Below are positions 8,855 through 16,749 of a stretch of 64,000 nucleotides of DNA, one piece after another. The translations under genes and the position numbers were made by a program. The DNA comes from Mycolicibacterium litorale (lineage in GTDB: Bacteria; Actinomycetota; Actinomycetes; Mycobacteriales; Mycobacteriaceae): NCBI RefSeq assembly GCF_010731695.1, contig NZ_AP022586.1, forward strand, positions 4,154,001-4,218,000, written 5' to 3'. The number at the start of each line of letters is the position of its first letter. The first letter of the stretch is position 1. The notes beneath the pieces are model-generated. The model ran no database searches. It was not told the DNA's origin and worked only from the letters and a program-made list of their open reading frames with translations.

Positions 8855-10132
8855 GTGTACGACTACGGCACGTTCTCGTTCGAGTCCAAGACTCAGGTGC
8901 TGGATCGGGCGAAGGCGTTCTGGAATCCGGACAAGACCCAATTCTGGACCGACGCAGGCGTCGATCTGGTCATCGACCGCAGGGAGGACTATTTCCTGTG
9001 GGACATGAGCGGACGCCGGCTCATCGACATGCACCTCAACGGCGGCACCTACAACCTGGGCCACCGCAATCCCGAAGTGATGCAAGCCGTTTCGCAGGGC
9101 ATGGAGATCTTCGACGTCGGTAACCACCACTTCCCGTCGGTCGCCCGCACCGCGCTGGCGCAGCGACTGGTGGAGACCGCACCCGATTCGATCAGCAAAG
9201 TGGCCTTCGGATCCGGCGGCGGCGAGGCCATCGACATCGCGCTCAAGAGCGCCCGCCACGCCACCGGACGCCGCAAGATCGTCTCGATCATCAAGGCGTA
9301 CCACGGTCACACGGGCCTGGCCGTCGCGACCGGTGACGAGCGTTTCGCGAAGCTGTTCCTCTCCGACCGCCCCGACGAGTTCATCCAGGTGCCCTTCGGC
9401 GACGTCGCCGCGATGGAGAAGGCACTGTCGGGCAACGACGTCGCCGCGGTCATCATGGAGACGATCCCCGCGACGTACGGATTCCCGCTGCCCCCACCGG
9501 GTTACCTCGAAGCGGTCTTCGCGCTGACCCACAAGTACGGCGCCCTGTACATCGCGGACGAGGTGCAGACCGGGCTGATGCGCACCGGTGAACTGTGGGC
9601 CATCACCAAACACGGCATCGAACCCGACATCCTGGTCACCGGCAAGGGGCTGTCCGGCGGCGTCTACCCGATCACCGCGGCGCTGCTGGGTGAGCGCGCC
9701 GCGCAGTGGCTCGACCAGGATGGATTCGCCCACATCTCCACCTTCGGCGGCGCCGAACTGGGCTGCGTCGCGGCGATCAAGACCCTCGAGATCACCACCC
9801 GGCCCGAGGTGCGGTCGATGGTGCACTACATCGCCGACATCTTCGACGCCGGGCTGCGCCGCATCCAGGCCGACTACCCGGACTGGTTCATCGGCATCCG
9901 GCAGAACGGCGTGGTGATCGGGTTGGAGTTCGACCACCCCGAGGGCGCGAAGTTCGTGATGCGCGAACTCTACGAGAACGGGGTGTGGGCGATCTTCTCG
10001 ACGCTGGATCCCCGTGTGCTGCAGTTCAAACCGGGCCTGCTGCTCGGCCGCGACCTGTGTGAGGACGTGCTGGACCGGCTCGAGGTCGCGGTGGGCCGGG
10101 CGATGACCGCAGCCAGGAAGGGACGACCGTGA
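8855..10132 (+). CDS. Class III PLP enzyme, probable aminopropanol-phosphate phospho-lyase
   Basis: Annotated families would call this a class III aminotransferase, but in RMM loci the enzyme is proposed to act as a PLP-dependent phospho-lyase that turns 1-amino-2-propanol phosphate into propionaldehyde, ammonia and phosphate. Seen: the cofactor lysine region LVTGKGLSGG (K264) and DEVQTG (about 238). First gene of the operon; its stop overlaps the aldehyde dehydrogenase start (GTGA). GTG 8855 is chosen because it is 7 bases after a good -10 element; GTG 8846 is in frame and would add three residues. The lyase role is inferred from the locus. Confidence 0.85.
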   Translation: MYDYGTFSFESKTQVLDRAKAFWNPDKTQFWTDAGVDLVIDRREDYFLWDMSGRRLIDMHLNGGTYNLGHRNPEVMQAVSQGMEIFDVGNHHFPSVARTALAQRLVETAPDSISKVAFGSGGGEAIDIALKSARHATGRRKIVSIIKAYHGHTGLAVATGDERFAKLFLSDRPDEFIQVPFGDVAAMEKALSGNDVAAVIMETIPATYGFPLPPPGYLEAVFALTHKYGALYIADEVQTGLMRTGELWAITKHGIEPDILVTGKGLSGGVYPITAALLGERAAQWLDQDGFAHISTFGGAELGCVAAIKTLEITTRPEVRSMVHYIADIFDAGLRRIQADYPDWFIGIRQNGVVIGLEFDHPEGAKFVMRELYENGVWAIFSTLDPRVLQFKPGLLLGRDLCEDVLDRLEVAVGRAMTAARKGRP

Positions 10133-11676
10133 CCAGCTTCGCTGCAGCGGGCCACATGCTCGAGCGCGCCCGGTGGGCGGCACGGGCCTACGCCGACTAC
10201 GACCAGACCGCCGTCGAGGCCATCGTCACCGCGGTGGCCGACGCCGCGTACGGCGCCGCGGAACGTTTCGCCGCCGAGGCCGTCGCCGAGACCGGGATGG
10301 GCGTCGTCGCGGACAAGGTGGTCAAGAACCAGGCCTGCTCCCGCGGCATCGTGGACTACTACCGCGGTCAGGACTTCGTCTCGCCGCGGGTGGACGCCGT
10401 CAACAAGATCGTCGAGATCCCGCGGCCCGCGGGTGTGGTGCTCGCGCTGACCCCGACCACGAACCCCGTCTCCACCGTGTACTTCAAGGTGCTGCTGGCA
10501 CTGATGACCCGCAATGCCGTCGTGGTGGCGCCCCATCCGCGTGCCAAGCAGTGCTCGGCCGACGCGGCGCACCTACTCGCCGAGGCCGCGATCGCGGCAG
10601 GCGCGCCCGCCGGCATCGTCCAGGTGGTCGAGGAGCCGTCGATCCCGTTGGTCGAGGCGTTGATGGCCGACGAACGCACCGACGTCATCGTCGCCACCGG
10701 CGGCACCGGTGTGGTGCGCGCGGCGTACTCGTCGGGCACTCCGGCGCTCGGCGTCGGACCCGGCAACGTGCCCGTCCTCGTCGACGCCAGCGCCGACGTC
10801 AACGCGGCCGCCAAACGCATTGTCGACAGCAAGGCGTTCGACAACTCCGTGCTGTGCACCAACGAATCGGTGCTGATCGCCGAGGAGTCGATCGCCGACG
10901 CGCTGCGCGCAGCGCTCACCCGCGCAGGCGCCCACATCCTCGACGCCGACGCCACCGACCGACTGCGCGCGTACATGTTCACCGACGGCCACCTCAACAC
11001 CGACGTCGTCGGCCGCGACGCCGCGTGGATCGCCGCGCAGGCCGGCATCCGGGTGACCCCCAAGACCCGTGTGCTCGTCGCCCCGTTCGCGCACGTGATC
11101 AGCGAGGAGATGCTGGCACACGAGAAGCTCTCACCGGTGATCGGGATGACGACCGTGCCCGACGCGGCCCGCGGCATTCGCGCCGCCCGCGCGGTGGTGC
11201 GCATCGGCGGCGCCGGCCACTCGGCGGCCATCCACAGCGAGAACTCCGCTGTCATCACCGAATTCGCAACGCAGGTACCGGTGTTGCGGGTGTCGGTCAA
11301 CGTCGGCAACAGCACCGGCAGCTCGGGTCTGGAGACGAACCTGGCGCCGTCGATGACCATCGGCACCGGCTTCGTCGGCCGCAGCTCGATCGGCGAGAAC
11401 CTGCGCCCGGACAATCTCATGAACTGGGCCCGCATCGCCTACAACAGCGCACCGGGCGTCGTCATGCCGAGTTTCGCCGGCATCGACCCGTGGCGGTCGC
11501 CGGCGGGCCCGGTGCCCGAATACCCCCGGCCCTCCAACGATCGCGACGCACCGCCGGTGTCCGCGTCCCGCGGCGCCCAGCCGGTCCGCCGCCCGGCCGA
11601 CCCGAGCATCGAGGCGCTGCGGGCCGAACTGCGGGCGCTGGTCGTCGAAGAGCTCGCACAACTGATCAAGAGGTGA
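10129..11676 (+). CDS. CoA-acylating propionaldehyde dehydrogenase with C-terminal targeting helix
   Basis: 515-residue aldehyde dehydrogenase of the PduP/EutE type, expected to convert propionaldehyde, CoA and NAD+ to propionyl-CoA inside the shell. Seen: nucleophile C243 in SVLCTNES, and the conserved TPTTNP stretch. The catalytic domain ends at about residue 450; a Pro/Arg/Ser-rich linker follows and the last 22 residues form an amphipathic helix containing RAELRALV. That helix is typical of an encapsulation peptide and recurs at the N-terminus of the protein encoded at 12282. Starts by GTGA overlap with the lyase gene, with a strong AGGAAGGGA site. Confidence 0.92.
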   Translation: MTSFAAAGHMLERARWAARAYADYDQTAVEAIVTAVADAAYGAAERFAAEAVAETGMGVVADKVVKNQACSRGIVDYYRGQDFVSPRVDAVNKIVEIPRPAGVVLALTPTTNPVSTVYFKVLLALMTRNAVVVAPHPRAKQCSADAAHLLAEAAIAAGAPAGIVQVVEEPSIPLVEALMADERTDVIVATGGTGVVRAAYSSGTPALGVGPGNVPVLVDASADVNAAAKRIVDSKAFDNSVLCTNESVLIAEESIADALRAALTRAGAHILDADATDRLRAYMFTDGHLNTDVVGRDAAWIAAQAGIRVTPKTRVLVAPFAHVISEEMLAHEKLSPVIGMTTVPDAARGIRAARAVVRIGGAGHSAAIHSENSAVITEFATQVPVLRVSVNVGNSTGSSGLETNLAPSMTIGTGFVGRSSIGENLRPDNLMNWARIAYNSAPGVVMPSFAGIDPWRSPAGPVPEYPRPSNDRDAPPVSASRGAQPVRRPADPSIEALRAELRALVVEELAQLIKR

Positions 11677-11679
11677 GTC

Positions 11680-12285
11680 GTGGCTGAACTGCGTTCCTTC
11701 ATCTTCATCGACCGGCTGCAGCCGCAGACGATGTCGTATCTGGGCACCTGGATCAAGGGTGCGCTGCCGCGGGCTGGCATGGCGGCCCAGATCATCGAGG
11801 TGGCCCCCGGTCTGGACATCGAGGGCATCACCGATGTCGCGCTCAAGCATGCCGAGGTCAAGGCCGGAGTCCTGGTGGTCGAGCGGCAGTTCGGCTACCT
11901 CGAGTTCCACGGTGAGACCGGTGCGGTGAAGGCCGCCGCCGACGCCGCGCTCGAATCCCTGGGCCAGGACCTCGACTCCGCGGTGCGGCCCACGATCCTG
12001 GCCTCGCGCATCATCTCCAGCATCGACCACCAGCACGCATTCCTGATCAACCGCAACAAGATCGGGTCCATGGTGCTCGCCGGCGAATCGCTGTTCGTGC
12101 TCGAGGTCGCCCCGGCGTCGTATGCGATCCTGGCGACCAACGAGGCCGAGAAGGCCGCCGACATCAAGGTCGTCGACTTCCGGATGATCGGCGCCACCGG
12201 CCGGGTCTACCTGTCCGGCACCGAGGCCGACATCCGCCAGGCCGCCGAGGCCGCTCAGGACGCCCTCGCCCGGAGCACCGCGTGA
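11680..12285 (+). CDS. Tandem-domain microcompartment shell protein (BMC-T), copy 1
   Basis: 201 residues, the size of two fused BMC domains, expected to form a pseudohexameric trimer tile of the shell. Seen: VKAGVLVVERQFGYLEFHG in the first half and MIGATGRVYLSG in the second, which match the second BMC-T at 13428 residue for residue in many places. GTG at 11680 follows AAGAGG and is 3 bases after the dehydrogenase stop. Trimers of this type often have larger or gated pores than BMC-H; nothing in the sequence proves gating here. Confidence 0.92.
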   Translation: MAELRSFIFIDRLQPQTMSYLGTWIKGALPRAGMAAQIIEVAPGLDIEGITDVALKHAEVKAGVLVVERQFGYLEFHGETGAVKAAADAALESLGQDLDSAVRPTILASRIISSIDHQHAFLINRNKIGSMVLAGESLFVLEVAPASYAILATNEAEKAADIKVVDFRMIGATGRVYLSGTEADIRQAAEAAQDALARSTA

Positions 12286-12809
12286 GCACCCTCGACCGCG
12301 CCGAATTGCGCGCCCTGGTGAGGGAAGTCGTCCGCGATGCCGTCAAGGACCTCGCGGTGAAGAACGGCGGCGCATCGAAGGCGCCGGCTCCCCCGGCCCC
12401 GGCCCCGGCCCCTGCACCTCCGCCGGTGCAGACGGTGGCCGACCAGTTCGGTGTCACGCCCAGCGGTCCGCTCAACGCCGACCAGAAGCACCGCGCCGAG
12501 TCGGTGCGACTGACCAGCGATCGCGAACTGGACGCCTTCGTCCGCACCCTGCTCAAACTGTTCGAGAACCCCAAGGCCCGTGCGGATCTCAAGGCGGGCC
12601 GGCTGACCTTCCGGCTCGCCGGTGCCACCACCAGCGGACGCGGTGCGTCCCAGCGCATCGACAGCGGCGCCGTCACCGAACGGCACATCGCCGACGTGGC
12701 CGCCGCAGGTGCGTCGCTGGTGCTGGGCCCGCGCGCGGTGCTGACGCCGCTGGCGCGGGAGAAAGCCAGGGCACTCGGGGTGACGATCGAGAAGGAGAAG
12801 CGCAGATGA
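12282..12809 (+). CDS. Microcompartment linker protein: targeting helix, Pro/Ala linker and EutQ-like small domain
   Basis: 175 residues in three parts. Residues 1-28 form a predicted amphipathic helix with RAELRALV, the same eight residues as the C-terminal helix of the aldehyde dehydrogenase. Residues 30-50 are a Pro/Ala linker. The rest is a small domain ending in GAVTERHIADVAAAGAS and VLTPLAREKAR, which resembles the short N-terminal segment of EutQ (ITxxDIRxA ... IITPEARE). No enzyme motif is seen. I infer a scaffold or assembly factor that bridges cargo and shell. It overlaps both neighbours by GTGA/ATGA, so it is translated with the shell proteins. Confidence 0.8.
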   Translation: MSTLDRAELRALVREVVRDAVKDLAVKNGGASKAPAPPAPAPAPAPPPVQTVADQFGVTPSGPLNADQKHRAESVRLTSDRELDAFVRTLLKLFENPKARADLKAGRLTFRLAGATTSGRGASQRIDSGAVTERHIADVAAAGASLVLGPRAVLTPLAREKARALGVTIEKEKRR

Positions 12810-13066
12810 TTGCCGCGACCGTGACCGGAAACGTGTGGTCCACCCGCCGGATCGACGGCATCCCGGCCGGAGCCTTCCTCGAAGTCGAGGTGGACGGTTC
12901 CAGCAGCCGGATGATCGCCTTCGACGTGCTCGGCAGCGGTGTGGGCGAGCGGGTGCTGATCGCCCAGGGATCGGTCGCCGCCAACTGGTTCACCGGAACC
13001 CCGCCGCCCGTCGACGCACTCATCATCGGTTCCATCGACGACCCCAGCTCCGCAGAAGCGCGCTGA
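12806..13066 (+). CDS. Pentameric vertex shell protein (BMC-P, EutN/CcmL family)
   Basis: 86 residues, the normal size of the EutN/CcmL fold that caps the twelve shell vertices. Seen: the N-terminal TVTGNVWSTRR strand and the conserved central AFDVLGSGVGERVLIAQGS motif. ATG overlaps the previous stop (ATGA). It is the only vertex gene in the locus, so one pentamer type must close the shell. Confidence 0.92.
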   Translation: MIAATVTGNVWSTRRIDGIPAGAFLEVEVDGSSSRMIAFDVLGSGVGERVLIAQGSVAANWFTGTPPPVDALIIGSIDDPSSAEAR

Positions 13067-13076
13067 CGGACACCAC

Positions 13077-13108
13077 GAGGATAGACAGAGAGATAGAGGA
13101 GAAAAACA
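13077..13108 (+). promoter_or_regulatory. Purine-only leader and strong ribosome site for the BMC-H gene
   Basis: Almost all purine, with a GAGGAG site 7 bases before ATG 13109. It is by far the strongest translation signal in the operon, while the neighbouring genes rely on 4-base overlaps. It sits before the subunit needed in most copies, which suggests translational setting of shell stoichiometry. Confidence 0.6.
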
Positions 13109-13390
13109 ATGCCCAGCAACGCAATCGGTCTCATCGAGACCAAGGGCTACGTAGCAGCGCTGGCCGCGGCCGACGCCATGGTCAAGGCGGCCAACGTCAC
13201 CATCACCGACCGTCAGCAGGTCGGCGACGGCCTCGTCGCGGTCATCGTCACCGGTGAGGTCGGCGCGGTGAAGGCCGCCACCGAGGCGGGCGCCGAGGCG
13301 GCATCGCAGGTCGGCGAGCTCGTCAGCGTCCACGTCATCCCGCGGCCGCACAGCGAGCTCGGCGCACACTTCGCCGTCTCCGCTCAGTAA
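13109..13390 (+). CDS. Hexameric microcompartment shell protein (BMC-H)
   Basis: 93-residue single-domain shell protein that forms the main hexamer tile. Seen: the family start [20 protein letters not shown], a pore-loop region QVGDGLVAV and the closing VHVIPRPH segment. Most BMC-H pore loops read GSG; here an Asp stands in the middle, so the pore is probably acidic, fitting a positively charged amine substrate. Has its own strong ribosome site. Confidence 0.93.
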   Translation: MPSNAIGLIETKGYVAALAAADAMVKAANVTITDRQQVGDGLVAVIVTGEVGAVKAATEAGAEAASQVGELVSVHVIPRPHSELGAHFAVSAQ

Positions 13391-13427
13391 TCTCCCTGCC
13401 GCACCATCTCGTAAGGAAGTGACGGCC

Positions 13428-14081
13428 ATGCCCGCGACGGCTTCGGAGACGCGCACCGACATTCGCGTCTACCTGCTGGTTGAGGATCTGCAACGGCAGT
13501 TCGCCGCCTATCTCGGTACACCGACCCGCGCCAGGGGATACCCGCCCTACGAGGGTGAGCACGCGCTCATCGTCGAGGTGTCCCCGGCGCTGGCCATCGA
13601 GCGGGTGATCGACCTGGCGCTGCGTGAGGTCCCCGGCATCCAGCCCGGAATCCTCTACGTCGAGCGTCAGTTCGGCGTCCTGGAGATCCACTCCGGCAAC
13701 CTGTCCGACGTCCGTCGCGCCGGCGAGGCGATCCTCTCCGGCACCGGCAACAAGGCCAGTGACCAGCTGCGGCCGCGGGTGCTCTACCACGACATCATCG
13801 AGGACATCACCGACCAGCACGCGGTGATCCTCAACCGCAACCGACAGGCCTCGATGATCCTGCCCGGCCAGTCCCTGCTGGTGTACGAGATGACGCCGGC
13901 CCTGTTCGCGGCGGTCGCCGCCAACGAGGCCGAACGGGCCGCTCCTGGGCTGACCGTGGTCGACGTGCAGATGATCGGCGCGGCGGGCCGCCTCTACATC
14001 GGCGGCTCGGTCGCGGACGTCACGACCGCGCGCGACCGCATCACCTCGGTGCTCGCCGCGATCGAAGGGCGCGATCACTGA
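13428..14081 (+). CDS. Tandem-domain microcompartment shell protein (BMC-T), copy 2
   Basis: 217 residues, paralogous to the BMC-T at 11680 (shared VERQFG, INRN/LNRN, NEAE and MIGAxGR segments). ATG 13428 is preferred over GTG 13419 because the AAGGAAG site is 7-8 bases upstream of the ATG but directly touches the GTG. The ATG of the kinase overlaps this stop codon by one base. Two different BMC-T tiles together with one BMC-H and one BMC-P is the shell set expected for the RMM type. Confidence 0.91.
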   Translation: MPATASETRTDIRVYLLVEDLQRQFAAYLGTPTRARGYPPYEGEHALIVEVSPALAIERVIDLALREVPGIQPGILYVERQFGVLEIHSGNLSDVRRAGEAILSGTGNKASDQLRPRVLYHDIIEDITDQHAVILNRNRQASMILPGQSLLVYEMTPALFAAVAANEAERAAPGLTVVDVQMIGAAGRLYIGGSVADVTTARDRITSVLAAIEGRDH

Positions 14082-15073
14082 TGGCGGAGGTCATCGCCGA
14101 CGACATCGACGTGGCCGAACGTGCACTGGCCGACTACGACCTGCCACCGACGTCCACGCTGCGGCTGCTGAACCTGTCGGAGAACGCCACCTATCTGGTC
14201 GAGGACGCCGACAGCGGCGCCAAATCGATCCTGCGGGTGCACCGGCAGAACTACCACCGCCCGCACGAGATCGAATCCGAGCTCGACTGGCTCGCCGCGC
14301 TGCGCCGGGACAGCGACGTCACGGTGCCGACGGTGCTGCCCGCCCGCGACGGCAGGCGTGTGGTCACCATCGACGCCAACGGAACCCCGCGCCACGTCGT
14401 GCATTTCGACATGGTGGCCGGCGCGGAACCCGACGAGGGCACGGTCACACTCGACGATTTCCGCACCCTCGGCCGGATCACCGCGGCCCTGCACGACCAT
14501 TCCCGGTCATGGACCCGCCCGCAGGGTTTCGACCGGTTCTCGTGGGACTGGGCGAACTGCCTGGGTGAGGACCCCCGCTGGGGCCGCTGGCACGACGCCG
14601 AGGGCGTCGGCCCGGAGGAGAGCCACCTGCTCGAACGCGCCCAGGATCTGCTGCAGCGGCGGCTCTCCGAATACGGGACCGGCCCGGACCGGTACGGGCT
14701 CATCCACGCCGACCTGCGGTTGGCCAACCTGCTCGTCGATCCGCCCACCATCACCGTCATCGACTTCGACGACTGCGGATTCGGCTGGTTCTTCTACGAT
14801 TTCGGCACCGCGGTCTCGTTCATGGAGGACGATCCCGCGCTGCCCGAGTGGCAGGCCTCCTGGGTCGCGGGCTACCGCAGCCGCCGTCCGATGACCCAGG
14901 CCGACGAGGACATGCTGGCCTCGTTCGTGTTCCTGCGGCGGCTGCTGCTGCTGGCCTGGATGGGCACCCACAGCCACTCCAAGGAATCGAAGTCCAAAGC
15001 CATCAGCTACGCCGCGGGCAGCTGCGCGCTGGCCGAACGTTATCTCAGCACCAACGGCCAGCGACTGGCCTGA
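14081..15073 (+). CDS. Aminoglycoside-phosphotransferase-fold kinase, probable (S)-1-amino-2-propanol kinase
   Basis: 330-residue APH-like small-molecule kinase. Seen: catalytic loop HADLRLANLL (about residue 209) and the metal-binding IDFDDCGFGW (about 225). In the RMM locus of M. smegmatis the homologous kinase phosphorylates 1-amino-2-propanol, giving the substrate for the PLP lyase. The start overlaps the BMC-T stop (TGATG). Function is assigned from family plus locus; sequence alone would only give APH-like kinase. Confidence 0.87.
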   Translation: MAEVIADDIDVAERALADYDLPPTSTLRLLNLSENATYLVEDADSGAKSILRVHRQNYHRPHEIESELDWLAALRRDSDVTVPTVLPARDGRRVVTIDANGTPRHVVHFDMVAGAEPDEGTVTLDDFRTLGRITAALHDHSRSWTRPQGFDRFSWDWANCLGEDPRWGRWHDAEGVGPEESHLLERAQDLLQRRLSEYGTGPDRYGLIHADLRLANLLVDPPTITVIDFDDCGFGWFFYDFGTAVSFMEDDPALPEWQASWVAGYRSRRPMTQADEDMLASFVFLRRLLLLAWMGTHSHSKESKSKAISYAAGSCALAERYLSTNGQRLA

Positions 15074-15109
15074 CCCGGCCCCTCCCCTCTACCCCCTAGG
15101 AATCGCACA

Positions 15110-15889
15110 ATGTTCACCTCACTGCAGGGCCGTTCCGCGATCGTCACCGGCGGCAGCAAGGGCATCGGCCGAGGAATCGCCGAGACATTCGCCGACGCCG
15201 GCGTCGACGTGGTCATCACCGGCCGCAACCAGGCCGACATCGACACCACCGTCGCCGATCTGAGCGGCAAGGCCGGCAAGGTCAGCGGCGTCGCCGCCGA
15301 CGTGGCCGACCCGGCCGACTGCCGGCGCGTGGTCGACACCACCGTCGAGCGACACGGCGCCCTCGACATCGTGTGCGCCAACGCCGGCATCTTCCCGTCC
15401 GGCCGGCTCGAGGAACTCACCCCCGAGGACATCGAGCAGGTGCTGGCCGTGAATTTCAAGGGCACCGTCTACATCGTGCAGGCCGCGCTCGCGGCGTTGA
15501 CAGCCAGCGGCCACGGCCGCGTCATCGTCACCTCGTCGATCACCGGACCCGTCACCGGATATCCCGGCTGGTCGCACTACGGGGCGAGCAAGTCCGCGCA
15601 GCTCGGGTTCATCCGCACGGCGGCAATGGAACTCGCCCCCAAGCGCATCACCATCAACGCGGTGCTGCCGGGCAACATCATCACCGAGGGCCTGGTCGAC
15701 ATGGGCGAGGACTACATGAACCAGATGGCCGCGGCGATCCCCGCAGGCCGGCTGGGCAGCGTGGCCGACATCGGCAACGCCGCGCTGTTCTTCGCCACCG
15801 ATGAGGCCTCCTACATCACCGGTCAGAGCCTGATCGTCGACGGCGGGCAGATCCTGCCCGAGTCGCATCAGGCGATCGCCGAGTTGTAG
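15110..15889 (+). CDS. SDR-family oxidoreductase of the microcompartment locus (probable aminoacetone/aminopropanol dehydrogenase)
   Basis: 259-residue classical short-chain dehydrogenase. Seen: cofactor motif [11 protein letters not shown] in CANAGIF, active-site Ser in SSITGPV and YGASK. In the RMM scheme an SDR interconverts aminoacetone and 1-amino-2-propanol with NAD(P)(H). It starts 36 bases after the kinase stop and is the last enzyme gene before the regulator. No targeting helix is evident, so it may work outside the shell. Confidence 0.85.
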   Translation: MFTSLQGRSAIVTGGSKGIGRGIAETFADAGVDVVITGRNQADIDTTVADLSGKAGKVSGVAADVADPADCRRVVDTTVERHGALDIVCANAGIFPSGRLEELTPEDIEQVLAVNFKGTVYIVQAALAALTASGHGRVIVTSSITGPVTGYPGWSHYGASKSAQLGFIRTAAMELAPKRITINAVLPGNIITEGLVDMGEDYMNQMAAAIPAGRLGSVADIGNAALFFATDEASYITGQSLIVDGGQILPESHQAIAEL

Positions 15890-15913
15890 CCCGGACGGCC
15901 GGCGGGCGGCCGC

Positions 15914-15934
15914 TAGAATTGGTTCTACCAATTC
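15914..15934 (+). promoter_or_regulatory. GntR gene promoter with candidate operator 2 (GAATTGG-N5-CCAATTC)
   Basis: TAGAAT (15914-15919) is a good -10 element. A perfect dyad with 7-base arms, GAATTGG and CCAATTC (15916-15934), covers it and the likely start site, which fits autorepression. It shares ATTGGnnCTACCAAT with the site at 8774-8790. The next gene starts at 15970, with a GGGAGG site, leaving a leader of about 44 bases. Confidence 0.68.
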
Positions 15935-15969
15935 GTTTCGACATCACCTCGACATTGGGAGGTCAGCCG

Positions 15970-16749
15970 GTGCCGACGCACAGCGAGGAGTTGCGGCGCC
16001 GGATCGTGGCCGACATCAACGCCGGTGTGCCCGGGGCGAAACTGGGCAGCGAACGCGACCTCGCCGACCGGTACGGCACCAGCCGATCGAGCCTGCGACA
16101 GGTGCTGGCGGCGCTGGAGGAGGCCGGCCTGGTGCACCGGGTGATCGGGCGGGCGGGCGGCATCTTCATCAGCCACGGCCAGGTCGAACGCAACCTCGCC
16201 GACGTGGTCGGCGTGCCGGCGTTCCTGGCCAACCAGGGTTACGTGGCCGGCACCCGGGTGCTGTCCACCAAGATCGCCCCGGTCGACGACGCCACCCAGG
16301 CCGCGCTGCGGTTGCAGCCCAGCGACTTCGTCGTCGAGATCCAGCGGCTGCGGCTGGCCGACGGCTCACCGATCTCGTTGGAGCTGGCCCAGTTTCCCGC
16401 CGACGCCTTCCCCGGGCTGCTCGAACAGCAGCTCGGCGGTTCGATCTACGAGATCCTGGAGAGCCGCTACGGCCTGGTGCCCGGGCGGGCCGATGAACGC
16501 ATCGAGGCGGTGACCGCCACCAGCACCGAGGCGTCGCTGCTCGGGGTGAAGCCCAAGTCCGCGCTGCTGCTGATCACGCGGGTCACCTACGACAGTTCCG
16601 GGATGCCGTGCGAGTTCTCCCGCGACCTGTTCCGCGGCGACCGCATCTACCTCGCGGTCACCGCGCAGGGCCGAGGAATCGGGAAGGGCCTCGGCGCCCG
16701 GGACGCCAACACCGCCTCGGTGACGCTGCAGAGCCAGCTCGCCGTCTAA
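15970..16749 (+). CDS. GntR-family regulator (HutC type, UTRA domain) of the microcompartment locus
   Basis: 259 residues: a winged helix at about 5-75 (RDLADRYGTSRSSLRQVLAA) and a UTRA effector domain at about 95-245 (LSLELAQFPAD-like segment with SLELAQFPADAFPGLL). GTG 15970 follows GGGAGG by 7 bases; the frame runs up to 15919 but that lies inside the operator. It probably represses the permease and shell operon until an amine-derived ligand binds. Its stop codon overlaps the convergent SDR stop (16746-16749), so no terminator fits between them. Confidence 0.88.
   Translation: MPTHSEELRRRIVADINAGVPGAKLGSERDLADRYGTSRSSLRQVLAALEEAGLVHRVIGRAGGIFISHGQVERNLADVVGVPAFLANQGYVAGTRVLSTKIAPVDDATQAALRLQPSDFVVEIQRLRLADGSPISLELAQFPADAFPGLLEQQLGGSIYEILESRYGLVPGRADERIEAVTATSTEASLLGVKPKSALLLITRVTYDSSGMPCEFSRDLFRGDRIYLAVTAQGRGIGKGLGARDANTASVTLQSQLAV

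Noticed and set aside
7172..16749. Microcompartment as a propanediol (Pdu) or ethanolamine (Eut) type
   Set aside because: No diol dehydratase, ethanolamine ammonia-lyase, B12 reactivase or phosphotransacylase gene is present; kinase, PLP lyase and SDR fit the RMM type.
16746..16749. Terminator between the GntR and SDR genes
   Set aside because: The two stop codons overlap, leaving no intergenic DNA; no hairpin was seen there.
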